From Mnemiopsis leidyi (taxonomy: Eukaryota > Ctenophora > Tentaculata > Lobata > Bolinopsidae), in the NCBI GenBank assembly GCA_000226015.1, contig JH153403.1, positions 43,807-78,378 on the forward strand: a DNA stretch of 34,572 nt, in the 5' to 3' direction. Below the pieces are notes generated by a model. It did no database searches. It was given only the letters and a program-made list of their open reading frames with translations, and was not told the DNA's origin. Shown piece by piece: positions 19,621-30,934 of the stretch. How positions within the stretch are numbered: the first letter of the stretch is position 1; every line of letters starts with the position of its first letter. Both the position numbers and the translations under genes were made by a program.

Positions 19621-21186
19621 AGTCAATACTGAAATGATTAAAATCTAGTTCATTTACCGATAAAATTCAAGGGATTTCTTAAAAAACACGAGCTAAGGAA
19701 CAGCACAGTTTGATATTTGGTGAATCGTCAATTGACTACATGGTCGTTGGTTAGTCAAGTAAGGTTACGATTGGAGATCGTTTTTTAGGCTTTTTCTTTA
19801 ATAGAAGAATTCACAAAAAACCAACAAATTTGTTGCTCCCATTTTTGGCTGGGATAATCTCCTTTGCTACATAAAAAATCGTATTAAATTATAACCCCGG
19901 GCTTTCACTCTGTCTGCTCCCACACAGCCTTAGAGCATAAGTATTTTCATGGGTTAAGTGACACTTCATGGGACTCTATCGGGCCCTTACTACGTTGGGG
20001 CGTTATCGTGCACCCGGCCTTAAGAGTCTGGGAGTATAAAACCACTTTAACCACAATATTCATATCTACTGGCTGAATAATTCAATCCTGATATTTTTAG
20101 CTAGCTAACTAAACTTTGAATCTGGGTCTCTCTTTACCTGTTACCATTAAAATAAACCAAAATGGCAAGGTGCCAAGACACTGGAACTTTTTGTCCCAGT
20201 CGTACTGCTCGCTCGATTAAGATCTATCTACTCTAAGGTAAACCTTACTTTATTCATAAATGTAAGTCGTTTTAGAGTAGAGAGGTCGGCTTAGTTACTT
20301 TGTAAAGCATGGAAGTTTAGCTAGATCAATTTATCCACCGATAGTATTAAATCGACCGATGATGCAACTATCTTAAGCAATATCTTGTGGATGCTCGATT
20401 GTACTAATTAAGGCCGTATTACGATTTCTTGATAGATTAGAACAAGATAATCGGGCAATTTCAGGAAACCAAAGATCAGTAACGGTAGAGGGAGAGCATA
20501 TCAATATTTATTAGTCAAGGATTAGCCTCAACAATTCCCATTTCTCGCTTGATAAGACCTTGGTCGCGGTTTTTATAGATTTGTTCAATGGAAGGTGGAT
20601 CATAATTGTTTTTAAAAACAGGGTGGTTGGGTCCCCTTAACTCCAGAATTATACTCGTTCCATGACAGCAAACAAACATTTGTGTCCTTATTTCTCTCAG
20701 GCTCTTATTCGGGGATTTAAAACGGACTTCATTTAAAGTTATGTAATTTTCTCTGATCAACTTTTGTGCACTGCTAATACAATTGAATTTCATAATATTT
20801 ATCAACGTCTGTCATGTGGCTACGACTCTCTCGCGTGGACAATGAGAAATAATGAGGTTAACTCTCTTTCGATCTTCTTCGCATGGTTAGACGGAAATTA
20901 AACAGGGCTATTTGCTAGATGTTCCTTCACTCTTAGGGTAGACAAACAGTAATACCGAGATACCGAGAGATTAGTGTCGAGGCAAGATCATATTGTAATC
21001 CTGCTGAGACTGTTAAATTCTTTGTAACTTCAAGAGTCTAGAAATTCGACTAGATTCTATGGTAAAATAACGTACGCGGAATGCCCATGAATCTCTTTAC
21101 CGAGCATGCGGGCCATTGTCTAAGAAGGCATGTAGCTTCATTAAATCATTTAGCCTTGTTCTCTTATTCATTCGTTCATTTCACAG
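19621..21186. other. Largely non-coding stretch
   Basis: Contains one longer minus-strand open frame (20515-20805, listed separately) and a short ATG frame at 20162 that stops after 24 codons just before a donor-like AAG/gtaaac. Nothing else recognised. Confidence 0.35.
20515..20805 (-). other. 96-codon open frame, unassigned
   Basis: Open frame with an ATG and plausible protein composition (for example FVCCHGTSIILELRGPNHPV) in AT-rich DNA. No domain recognised, no flanking exon identified and no poly(A) signal noted. It could be a small hypothetical gene, a terminal exon or chance. Confidence 0.22.
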
Positions 21187-21242
21187 AGACTACAAGGACT
21201 GCCTGCCTGGATCCATCATTAAAACAGCTCCAAACAACTTGA
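21187..21242 (+). CDS. Candidate terminal exon of the gene starting at 15011
   Basis: A strong acceptor (pyrimidine-rich ttcgttcatttcacag) is followed by 17 full codons in the phase left by exon 15011-15119, ending in TGA at 21240-21242 (TTRTACLDPSLKQLQTT). An AATAAA at 21272-21277 follows 30 bases later. The direct join would give a 54-residue product. Other phases are also open for 11-19 codons, so the frame is not decided by sequence alone. The signal combination acceptor, short frame, stop and poly(A) signal is the support. Confidence 0.35.
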
Positions 21243-21271
21243 ACTAAACTAGCTCCCTGCTCTTACTCGTA

Positions 21272-21277
21272 AATAAA
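21272..21277 (+). terminator. Candidate poly(A) signal AATAAA
   Basis: Thirty bases after the TGA of the candidate terminal exon 21187-21242. Confidence 0.4.
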
Positions 21278-22988
21278 CCATGTTACATCAGCTCCGTGGG
21301 TGCGTAGGCACGTGATGCTGAAACTTAGTGTAAAACCCACGGTAGTTAGCCTACCTTCGTTGTACTGTTTAGGCTATCGGCCCCGGAAATGTTGACCTCT
21401 TTGTTCAGCCACTTCACGTATAATTTATAAGAGCACCGGCCAATTGTTTGTTTGAGTCACGCGTCTTTTTGTGAAACTAGTTTTTTTCAATGATTTCGCG
21501 CTTAAAGGAAAACTCTGTCGCCACAGTTTTGTTTCCAATCGTGCCACCAATAATTCTATTTACAAGTAGTCAACTATTGCTATCTGCATGATTTTGAATA
21601 TGCTCCTCCTTTAGCACCTTTGTTTGACTTTCCCATCGGAACTCAGTAACATCAAATATGTATTAACAAGCAAATTTGTATGTATGATTGAGCGATCGAG
21701 AGGTGCCAACAGCAAGCTACTATGGTGGTCCAGCCCTCGTTGCCCCCTGCTTACCCCCCGCGAATACAAGGGAAAATCGAAGTGTCTTAATCTAAGTTGA
21801 TACCTTCACGAAACGATTACCTTTTGAAATAACTAGGGTCCCATTTAAAACTTTAATACGCCAAAATGGCAGATTACATCTCTTCATATGCTGCCAAATT
21901 CTTGACAGTTACGAATGTGGGGAGGATGGATATTGTGATATCTGAAGTTTAGATTCTAAATAATTCACATCATTAATAGAAAGACAAAAGGTATATTAAA
22001 GAAGTTGTTCACCTCGTTGCAAGTGCCACAAGAAGTCTTTAAATGGCGGACCAGGTAGTCAAGAATGTAGTTTCGTAGCGAGAAAAAGAAGGCTTGGAAG
22101 TTCTCCCTGATCCAGATCTGAAAATGAATTGCGTTACTAACGAATATCTTCATCACCAAAATTCGTGTAAGTCCTACATCTTTTTTGTGCAATACTATTA
22201 AAGATACTCAACATGTAACCATTGAATACTTAGCGGTTTGTATAACATTGACCTGTATGATTGAAATTATTCTTAAAAACATAAACAACTTATAAGTCGG
22301 TAAGATTGCTGATGTCCAATACCCAATCCTTGAGTTGATCTATTGAAAAAGTCTGCAAGACGTGCTCAAGATGAAATTATATAAATCGGAACTAGCATAA
22401 ACAGAAGAATCAGTTACTTTTTTCCTATATGATGGAATGAACATGAGAAAATATCACCCGGGCTTTATTTATTAATTTTATTTATTAATTTTTAAATCAT
22501 CTTACCATCACACCTAAACAGACAGTTTGTGCTCAACTTCTTAATGTTGAGCAAATTCACTCAGTTTTCGCCAACTAACCACAGTCCCACACATACTGTC
22601 TCAAAAACACTAATTAAGACCATTGATCGTGGCTACTAGTTAAATGGCATTTAATCGCTTCCACTTCAAGTAACCGCACCCCTTCAATAGCTCTGTCTAG
22701 TTAATAGTATCGCCTCTTGCGACAATCGAAGATTCTCAGATACTGTTAGCTGTCAGTTACGTTATCTACAATCTTCTTAGATGGTCGAGCTTAGTACGCT
22801 TGTCTGCAAAATATAATAAAACTAGAACACTCCCAACGGTGGCAAGGTCTCCATGGCAGTGCCAATCAACAATAAGGATCACTAGCTAAGCTCTAGGATA
22901 GAATATGAACTTGAATTAAAAGTTGCCTTCTAGTTGTAAAATGGCACTCCACTAACAAGCTGACGTGGAGATTCGTGATATGAGTAGT
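21278..22988. other. Non-coding stretch
   Basis: No exon pair, RNA gene or repeat recognised. A small minus-strand open frame around 21965-22192 has no supporting feature. Confidence 0.4.
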
Positions 22989-23214
22989 GGGTCTTGAAAT
23001 ATTGGTCTTCTCTTACTACTTTTTAAGTTCCAATATTGTATTTGTAGTAACCTAGTCAATATAGATCCTGAAATATTGGGCTTCTCTTACTACTTTTTAA
23101 GTTCCAAAATTTTATTTGTAGTAACCTAGTCAATATAGATCGTGAAATATTGGGCTTCTCTTACTACTTTCTAAGTTCCAAAATTATATTTGTAGTAACC
23201 TAGTCAATGTAGAT
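22989..23214. repeat. 74-bp tandem repeat, three copies
   Basis: TGAAATATTGGGCTTCTCTT starts at 22995 (one change), 23069 and 23143, a period of exactly 74. Units run through TTTGTAGTAACCTAGTCAAT and are highly similar, implying recent amplification. Confidence 0.96.
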
Positions 23215-23322
23215 GGCTTGGGAATGTGAATTAGATTTCGACTTCTACAATCTGAAAAACTGCAACACTGTTGCGTCAATTCAGCTAAATCGTTTTTTGT
23301 TTTCTGGAATATCTGCAATATA

Positions 23323-23546
23323 TAGAGAACGGTATTCTTGGGGAAGTGTCTCAAATTTTCGATACTTAAACACCTCATTCCTCAAAATTTATGGGCCCTT
23401 CCATAGTTCTCGGTAGTGAAATACTCTCAAATTGTCCTATGGATACAGATCGATATCCAAAAACAAAGGTAGGAGCCTTACATTTAAAGAAATGGGGTTT
23501 GGAATTTGAGACACCCCCCCCCCCCCCCCATGAATACCGTTCTTTA
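23323..23546. mobile_element. MITE family A, complete copy
   Basis: Terminal inverted repeats: the left reads AGAACGGTATTCTTGGGGAA then GTGTCTCAAATTT; the right, reverse-complemented, reads AAAGAACGGTATTCATGGGG then GTGTCTCAAATT. The element is about 225 bp. The right terminus carries a run of 16 C (23514-23529) where the left has only four G. No transposase is encoded. Confidence 0.82.
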
Positions 23547-24778
23547 TTATATACCGAAATAAAGTCTTTATCAAACTCTCAAGAGCTCACGTGAAGATTG
23601 GCCGAAGTAGATCAGTTGGAGCGCTAGTTTCCCACTTTGTCGGCTGATGACTTTTGTCCAATCATCTATTAGGATCACCAGCTTGGGTTAAGCTGTCGTT
23701 ATCAAGTTCCCACGCAAATTGATGAACTAAAACTTCAAAATATATGATCTTGACATGTCAAAACCAATCATGTGGCACATTAACTCTGAGCAATGAAGCC
23801 ATCAGTCCCTATTAAGTTATCGCAGTGTCATGTCTATAATACGCCAAAAGTGTGGTCTATGGAGCCCGTAACACTGAATGAAGATTCAAATAGGCAAATG
23901 TGGTTTGGTCAGTTGCTGAACTTTTTTTGCGAATAGATAGAACTTTTGCGAGAATTCCATGTCTTAAATGTTTGACCTCGTTAGGCTTAACAATGCCCTA
24001 ATTATGGAAAGAGCTGCTCTCGAGCAAGCTTTTCAGATAGTGACGAAGGCAGACCATATTAGGAAGACCAGCTGAGAAGGGGCTTATATACTTATACGGC
24101 CAAGATAGGTTTTTCCCGATTCTTATACGTATGATACACCCATTTTCTTAAAAATGTATACCATCATGACAAAAAGATCACTGGCTGCACAACGGTACTT
24201 AACCCCAAATTGTTTTTGATGTGACTGAAAAATTGGCCTCGCTATCATCAAAACCATAGTGAAACGAAAAACATACAGTCGCAAGCATATACATAAGGGT
24301 TAGCCGGGAAAGCAGACCAACTGATCCTAACTCAGTTTCCAATCGACATTGCATATTGCTTACGTGTACAAAAGGGGTCACCTTCATTTTCAAGTGATGA
24401 TGTGACTGGGTTGAATGAACTTGGGAACAAAATCATGTTGGAGAGAATCAGGTAAGCTTAGTCGGCATCCACGATGTTACAAAACCTCTGGGGCATTACT
24501 GCACCCAGTTCCAAAGCTTACAGCATTGATACAACAAGAAACAAACAAACACAGACACATACCAAATGGAATTGAGGCACACTAGCTTATAGCATTAGAA
24601 GGCATATTTTCAATCATTTATATCATACGTCGCAGAATTTCCAGTCATACATTGCAAGTAGAAACGTAATCTTAGCTCAAGATTCCACTTGTTTATATAA
24701 CATACACAGACAGTATAAATCTGTCCATTCTTTAAAGTATTAAACTGTAAGACGCTTAATTCAGATCTGGGGCAAGTA
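23547..24778. other. Intergenic DNA upstream of the ATP-grasp gene
   Basis: No exon recognised. The promoter and 5' UTR of the gene starting at 24779 should lie toward the 3' end; no TATA box or initiator was confidently placed. Confidence 0.4.
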
Positions 24779-27700
24779 ATGAACAAAGTCCAGAAACAGA
24801 GAAAAATATCAAGACAAGGTTCGAACCAAGCCTTGACGAAAAACAAGGCAAAGCTGCAAGCTGCTGCAAAAGCTGCTCATCTTGATGGATCACTAAACAA
24901 TCAAACTGTGTCCAGATTTCAGTCGCTCAAATTCACAGTGAAAACATTACATTTTCTCATCACGGTAAGCTCTAACAATTAATTTCATTAAATTCCATTC
25001 AGTAGAGAATTACCAGTGCTCATTTATGAAACCGAAAATACATTGACAAAAAAGAAATAAGAATAAGTTTTAGAAAATAGTTGACTTAACAGATGTGTTT
25101 CAAATGAAGGATCTTGCAAAAGCAAGGTTATTTATATAAATGATTAAATTTTGATAGCTGCATTCCTCAGACGATGTTTTTGATGATACCTGTGTGGTTG
25201 TTCTGTCTTCTCTGCCGCCTCTTCAACTACGGCGATTGGAGTGAGGTCTACTCGGAATATTCCGTTGCCATCATAGGATCTCGTTCGCCCCTAGCCATTC
25301 ATCTAGCAAGACATTTCAGGTTTTCAAACACACGTTTATGATGTAATTTTGCCATTTCAAGGATCAGAAGATTTCAGTAGAAGTCAAGATTATTCTGTTT
25401 AAATGACCAACAGTGTAACACTATTTGTCAATTAGGGGGCCAGGAGGATCTAAGAAAATCCAGAAATTTTACAGTATAACTTCCATTTCCAAATTTTTAT
25501 AGAGAAAAGTTTTTTGGAGAGGGTTCACAAATTTTTACCAATCAGAAGCTAGCAAAGTTTATGATCCCCCAACCCCAAAATCCCTTTCTAACAAAAAATG
25601 CCTCCTAGCGGTCACTAACCAATCAGAAGCTAGCAAGCACTGTTTTTGAGCTTCTCATTGGTTTCATGACCCCTCCCCAAAAATACTATTCAATAACAAA
25701 ACATGCCTCCTAGGAGTCACTAACCAATCAGAAGCTAGAGCCTAGAAAGTACTGTTTTTGAGCTTCTCATTAGTTTCATGACTCCTCCCCAAAAATACTA
25801 TTCAATAACAAAATATGCCTCCTAGGAGGATGGGTTACACTGTGATAGGACTTGAAAGTAGACGTTACATGTGTGCCCCTCTAGCTTGGTCCCGAGCTTG
25901 TGACAAGTTTTACTGGCTACCTGACCCTCTCGACGTGAGTTAAGTTATCAGAATTCTATAGGACTTTAGCTTCAAATGTTCTAATTCAACTTATAAATTG
26001 GTTTCTAGATTTATCTTTGTATTAAGTTGCTACCAGAGTATTAGAGCTCGCTCCAACTATTTTTGCTTAATTCCTGTTCAACTCCGCTGATTCATATAAC
26101 GGTGCATTGTCCAGCCGCCCACTGGTGCAGGATCGGATGTATACGTGGAGGCGCTGTGGGGAATACTTCTGGATCTGAAGCCAAACATGCTGATACCTCT
26201 CAACAGATTCACTAGCTCTGAGGATCAACAGGTCTATAATTTAGGCTTTCATCGTTATGTAACAAACAGTAGAACCTCTCTGACTCTATAGTAGGCACCA
26301 CTTTAGTACGCACTTCTGTCGTTAACGCTTCTATATAGTCTATATTTTATAAGTATCTAGTCTTTACATCTAAACTTTTTTTTTATTCCTAAACCAGATC
26401 CCCAATTTTACCATGTCTAAAGGTTATCGACAAGATGAAGGAGATAACAGATTTACTAAGCATGGAGCCGATTGAGGTCCTCAAGCTGACGGATGTTCAC
26501 ACATTCTACACCCAAGCATCGGACTGCAACTGTAAAACGCCCCTTCACACGGTAAGCTTATCAGATAAAATCTGCTACTTTAAAACTTACATTCTTGCAA
26601 TACTTGAATTAGAATATTTCTTATTCATGTCGATCAAAAATTCTTTGATACACGAATAATTAGTGTTCTTAGAGAACGAATTAAACTGAAATTCCTCTTC
26701 TAATTCTTGAGCGCCTTACGGGTTTGTTTTTTAGTTGATTGCAGACAAAGCAAAGATAGAGATAAAGGGATTCAACTTCGAGGACCACCCCTTTGTCTAC
26801 CGAATATACAGTCAAAATATGTGGGGCGCTAAACTAGTGGATACTCCTAAAACCCCAAGAGACGTGAGTTATCATTCCTAAAGTTTATAGTTACAACTGC
26901 GAGTACTTAAAGATAAGTAAATTATTTCAACTTTTAATTTAATGTTTATAGTAGACGAGTAGTGTGCTACGTAACAAAGTGAGCTACTTTACACGTAGCA
27001 CTAGCAGCATACCAGTCACTATATAAGTGACAGTACGTGACCCCCAATTTTACAGGTAAGCACACTGGTACAACACATCACTACACAAAACCCAGTGTTA
27101 AGGGTGGAGAGATTCAGCGAGCCGGTGGTTAATCTCTGTTCACTCTACGCCAACAGAAAAGCCATCGCTCACGTAATTATATATTACTTTATTTTAGCTA
27201 TGAGACAAATTGTAGATTGGTAAATTTTTGATGGCAGCATTGGTAGCTCTGAAATTGGAATGAAAGTTAAAATTGAGTCAGAGCTTCCTTATCCTGGATT
27301 TATGCAACAACAATTTATATTTAAGTAATTGCTGAAATTCAACTTAAATCGTAAATTGATGAATTACTTTTTTGCCCCCAGGCGGTCAGTAAGCGAGAGA
27401 ATGATCTTATCAGTACGGTATCTGACCGAAGCATTGTCCAGTGTGTAACTGAGTGGTCGGAGATCTTCGTGGAGAGGTACCACCTGGACATAGAGGGCTG
27501 GCTTTCCTTTGATTTCATGAAGGTATGGGAAATGAGCATCTCATCTACTTCCAAACAATTTTAGGGTCCTACCGTCCACGCAGTTTGTCAAAATTTGAAC
27601 GACAAACCTGATTGATTTTTAATTTTAATAATCGATTATCCGGTATAATTATAGATTCAGGGTGGTATCCAATAAATTGTAAACCATGGATTTATTTCAG

Positions 27701-28988
27701 AGCAGTAAAGATGGACTGTGGTATACAATAAATTGTTAACCATGGATTTATTTCAGAGCAGTGAAGATGGATTGTGGTATCCAATAAACTGTAAACCGTG
27801 GATTTATTTCAGAGTAGTGAAGATGGACTGTGGTATCCAATAAACTGTAAACCGTGGGTGACCGAACCTTTCGCTCTCCTTCATAATGTTTCAAGTTATC
27901 TGATTGTGGTAATTTTTTTGTTATACGACAAAGCGGATATCAAGGCTTAAACAAAGCTAAAAAAGTTTAAAAGTTTAAAAAATGTTTAAACGAAAAAGCG
28001 ATAATCAAGGTTTAAACCTAATTAATATAAGCATGATAAGATTATAAGGCTTTTCGATAGAGGTTGGGGACGATTACAATAGTACCTCTGTATAGCGCGG
28101 TTTTTGACATAAAATACTTTGGCCCTTAAAACAGAGGGGCCACGTTCTGAAGAGGACCACAGAGAAAACTTGTTTTACTTATGCTTCATTGCGATTTTAT
28201 TATTGGAGAGGTAGTACTGTGTTGAGGCCTGAGACCATAGTTTATCGCATGCGCTAAAGCATTATTAACGATATTTGCTAATGGATCTTGTACAACTTTT
28301 AGCTAACAAATCTTCAATTGTATCGTCGTCAAACAGACAATCAACTGTCACTTACTTCTCCTTTTCTTAAGCTATGTAGCCTATTCTATTAGCAAATATC
28401 GTCGAAAATATTTAAAAGCGCATGGCATAAGGTTCACTCTCAGTAATAATAAAAACGGTTCGAGATATTTTTTTTCATGTTCATGTCGTGTAATTTCGTT
28501 TGATTCGGATGGCCGAAAATGTTCAAATTTAAATCAGACGGAATGACACAAACACAACATGCACCAGATAACCGTAGAAAAAGAAATCTGTAAGCATAGC
28601 AAAACATATTGTCATATTAATAAATTTATAATAATATTCGAATGATCTGATGACACACAGCTGCAGTACTGACTCCCAACCTACCCAGGGTATAGAGCTG
28701 ACTACTAGAGGGAGGGAGGAGGTGGAGGCAGTCACACCGGGACCAGACTGTCACGTGAAGTGCTCCGGACAAGACCTGATTACCGCCTTCAGGAAGCCCT
28801 ACCGGCTCGTCCCCGACCTTTTTAGGCTACTTTCTCGCATTACTCACACGGACATCCTCTTCATGAGGTCGGACCCTTTCCCGTTTTTTGCGACATACTT
28901 CGTGGACTTGCCGATGCAATTGTGGCTGTATTGGAGAACAGGCAGACTTTGGGAAAAGATAGATTATTTCAACAACACAATTCGATAG
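24779..28988 (+). CDS. MysC-like ATP-grasp protein, membrane-anchored, motif-degraded
   Basis: Ten exons: 24779-24964, 25171-25319, 25826-25934, 26115-26231, 26423-26551, 26735-26863, 27056-27172, 27382-27522, 27813-27908, 28689-28988 (TAG). All junctions are GT-AG and phase-matched, giving 490 residues. Residues 1-52 are basic; about 54-80 form one membrane helix. Then comes a Rossmann-like start (SVAIIGSRSPLAIHLARHF, 93-111), FYWLPDP, and EALWGILLDLKPNMLIPL. WLSFDFM and DGLWYPINCKPW (363-374) are the ATP-grasp C-terminal strands, and RSDPFPFF (451-458) with WEKIDY forms the C-terminal block. This order, with an N-terminal hydrophobic helix, matches cyanobacterial and fungal-type MysC, which joins glycine to 4-deoxygadusol in mycosporine synthesis. 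Here the usual E-x-N metal motif reads N-C-K, so catalysis is doubtful. No mysA/mysB neighbour is present. Confidence 0.85.
25320..25825 (+). mobile_element. MITE family B array ending at a 3' splice site
   Basis: This whole interval is intron 2. From about 25495 it holds MITE-B-like sequence (GAGGGTTCACAAATTTTTAC and the CCAATCAGAAGCT / AGCTTCTCATTGG hairpin), tandemly amplified. ATGCCTCCTAG ends at 25608, 25713 and 25825 (spacings 105 and 115 (with the insertion in the second unit)). The third copy provides the TAG acceptor of exon 25826-25934. Confidence 0.85.
27661..27857 (+). repeat. 56-bp tandem duplication of a 3' splice site and exon start
   Basis: Three full units and one partial unit. 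Each full copy has TTTATTTCAG followed by AG(C/T)AGT(G/A)AAGATGG; the exon-like starts are at 27701, 27757 and 27813, spaced exactly 56. Only the last start remains open (exon 27813-27908). The copy at 27701 hits TAA after 12 codons. The copy at 27757 shifts frame when it enters the next unit, since 56 is not a multiple of 3, and also stops. Confidence 0.97.
28661..28688 (+). promoter_or_regulatory. Strong branch point and acceptor of the last ATP-grasp exon
   Basis: TACTGAC about 20 bases upstream of a pyrimidine-rich CCCAACCTACCCAG decides the start of the last exon at 28689. It gives phase 0 as required by the preceding donor at 27909. Two earlier CAG sites (28660, 28666) would be out of phase. 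Confidence 0.7.
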
Positions 28989-29198
28989 CAAACATTGAAC
29001 TTGAAGTACAGTTAGTATATTAGGAAATAATTTCAGTCTTAAATCTCGTTTACTCATTATATTCTTGACTGTTTTTTATCAATTTCTCTCTGTTTGGTCC
29101 GTCAAATTCGGGCGCTGACGTCTTTAGCGGGAAGTTTTAATGCAATTCTTAGCAATTAAGCAATTAATAGCAAATTGCTTTAAAGATTAATTTTTCCA

Positions 29199-29204
29199 AT
29201 AAAA
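29199..29204 (+). terminator. Poly(A) signal AATAAA of the ATP-grasp gene
   Basis: About 210 bases after the TAG at 28986-28988, the first AATAAA downstream on the coding strand. Confidence 0.6.
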
Positions 29205-30640
29205 TATGTTAACTTTTGTGTTTCTTTAGCACTGTATGAGTAAAACTTAAGATATGGGACGTTAGAACTGATCACTTAGCTACAGTATAGCACGCTTTAA
29301 TAGGGTACAGTAGGTATATGAACGTAACCACGGCATAGATTACACAGTGAAACTATCAGCCGTGAGATCCCAGCTCAAGATGAATATAAGAACGTTGGAA
29401 GGCTGGACCCATTCTTACAATTCTGAATTCTAAAATCAATTTGATCAGGATGACGTGTACATATAGCTATCAATAACATGGGCGCCTATTTTTCAAAATT
29501 AAGCCATATTCGGGTCAAATTTGAGAGGCCCGGCCGTAAATCGAAGTTTTGGTGTACTCACCACGGTCTTTACCATTTCGCTCAACCATCTTAACTGTCG
29601 TTGAACACGAGGACGGAGGATCCACAAATTGTAACGAAAAGTGAACACTTAAATCTTTGTAATGTCATCCTTATTCGTTGCGCAAGTAGATTGACCAAAT
29701 GGACAAAGTTTTTTAAGCTAGCGAGCTGTAGATTCTCACTCAGTACTATGACTGGCAACAGCCCTAATTCTTATATACATGACTTTTGAGGACGAGAATA
29801 AGAGTCCTGACATCTTTGTTCTAACGTGAGTGTTGCTGGTCTCCACAATCTTATAGTACACTTTAATCCTATGCAATTCTACCATCAATTTCAATTTTGA
29901 GCACTTAAGCAGCCTGAACAAACTTTGTCTGCATTTTGGTCATTGATATCATTGCACGTAATTCTGTATCATTTGATGAAAGTTTCAAATCAAATCAAAC
30001 CAGGCAATTCAAATTGTTCAGCGCCCTCCAAAACATATGAGCATATGGGTATAAACGATCAAATGTATCAATAATTTTCTTCCAAAAATTGGAAAAATTC
30101 CATTGTTAGAGTTCTCGGAAGATAATGAGACCATCTGTTACCAATTGTCTTATAAATAGACTATACAACCGCATATGCCGCACTAGCATTTAGAGATTTT
30201 TTCCTTTCAACCTATGTTTTCCTTTCAATTAATTATGCACGGTATACTATGTGTCAGGTTATCTAGAACTTCGCTAGGTGATCTAGAACTTTGCAAGGTT
30301 ATCTAGCGCATCTATTATGGTGATAAAAAGAACATTAACAACAATTTAGAGTATCGACCAATGCGTTGACGTGTATCAGCTTTAACATTGCGGAATATTA
30401 GTAAGGTGTGTCAGAGTGCATTATCAAGATGCCACAATTCTTTTGGCATTTAAATTAAAAATTTATAACCGCCTATGACGAAGTCTTCTAACGAATTGGA
30501 ACCTCTATAAGTTGCCGATCAAGGCAAAACGACGGATTTAGAATCAGATGACGCACTTGTGTCAACCGTTTATATGAAATGGAAGTAAAGGCTACTTATT
30601 GGAGTGATGGGTAAGCGCTATGATTCATCTACAACGCATT
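29205..30640. other. Intergenic DNA
   Basis: No supported exon. A three-copy imperfect 20-bp repeat (AGGTTATCTAGAACTT type) lies at about 30257-30310. Short open frames near 29601 and 29736 lack support. Confidence 0.4.
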
Positions 30641-30720
30641 TGTCGCGGTAACACCCGACTCTCGCGGTCTCGCAGGTCGGAGCTGAACGTTTCGTTAGAA
30701 CGATAGACGGATATAATATC
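30641..30720. repeat. Dispersed repeat, inverted relative of 19319-19380
   Basis: Contains GTCGCGGTAACACCCGACTC and ATAGACGGATATAATATC in the order expected from the reverse complement of the copy at 19319-19380, with short insertions. Confidence 0.8.
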
Positions 30721-30934
30721 TTCCACAAAGCATTATACTTAGCTATACTAGATAGGTTTCATGATGTAAACTGAAAATATGGTTTAAGTGGTACAATAGT
30801 GCGCTGATATGTTTTGTATATCAGTGGTAACAACAACGACGATCAACACTAACTAACAGTGAGAATTACAATTGCAAAAGGCATCGTGAAGAATGTTAGT
30901 GCTGTGTGAAGAGACTCTGGAGAGATGCCAAGTC

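Noticed and set aside
20162..20236. ATG in good context (AAAATGGC) with a 24-codon frame and a donor-like end
   Set aside because: The frame stops (TAA) before the gtaaac donor, and no domain or partner exon was found.
28337..28431. Possible extra exon of the ATP-grasp gene (acceptor aaacag, 31 codons, hydrophobic), phase-compatible with CAG sites at 28660/28666
   Set aside because: The last exon starting at 28689 has a better branch point and acceptor, joins the donor at 27909 directly in phase 0, and avoids inserting a hydrophobic segment into the ATP-grasp domain.
28827..29057. 76-codon minus-strand frame
   Set aside because: It is mostly antisense to the last exon of the ATP-grasp gene and is a frame shadow.
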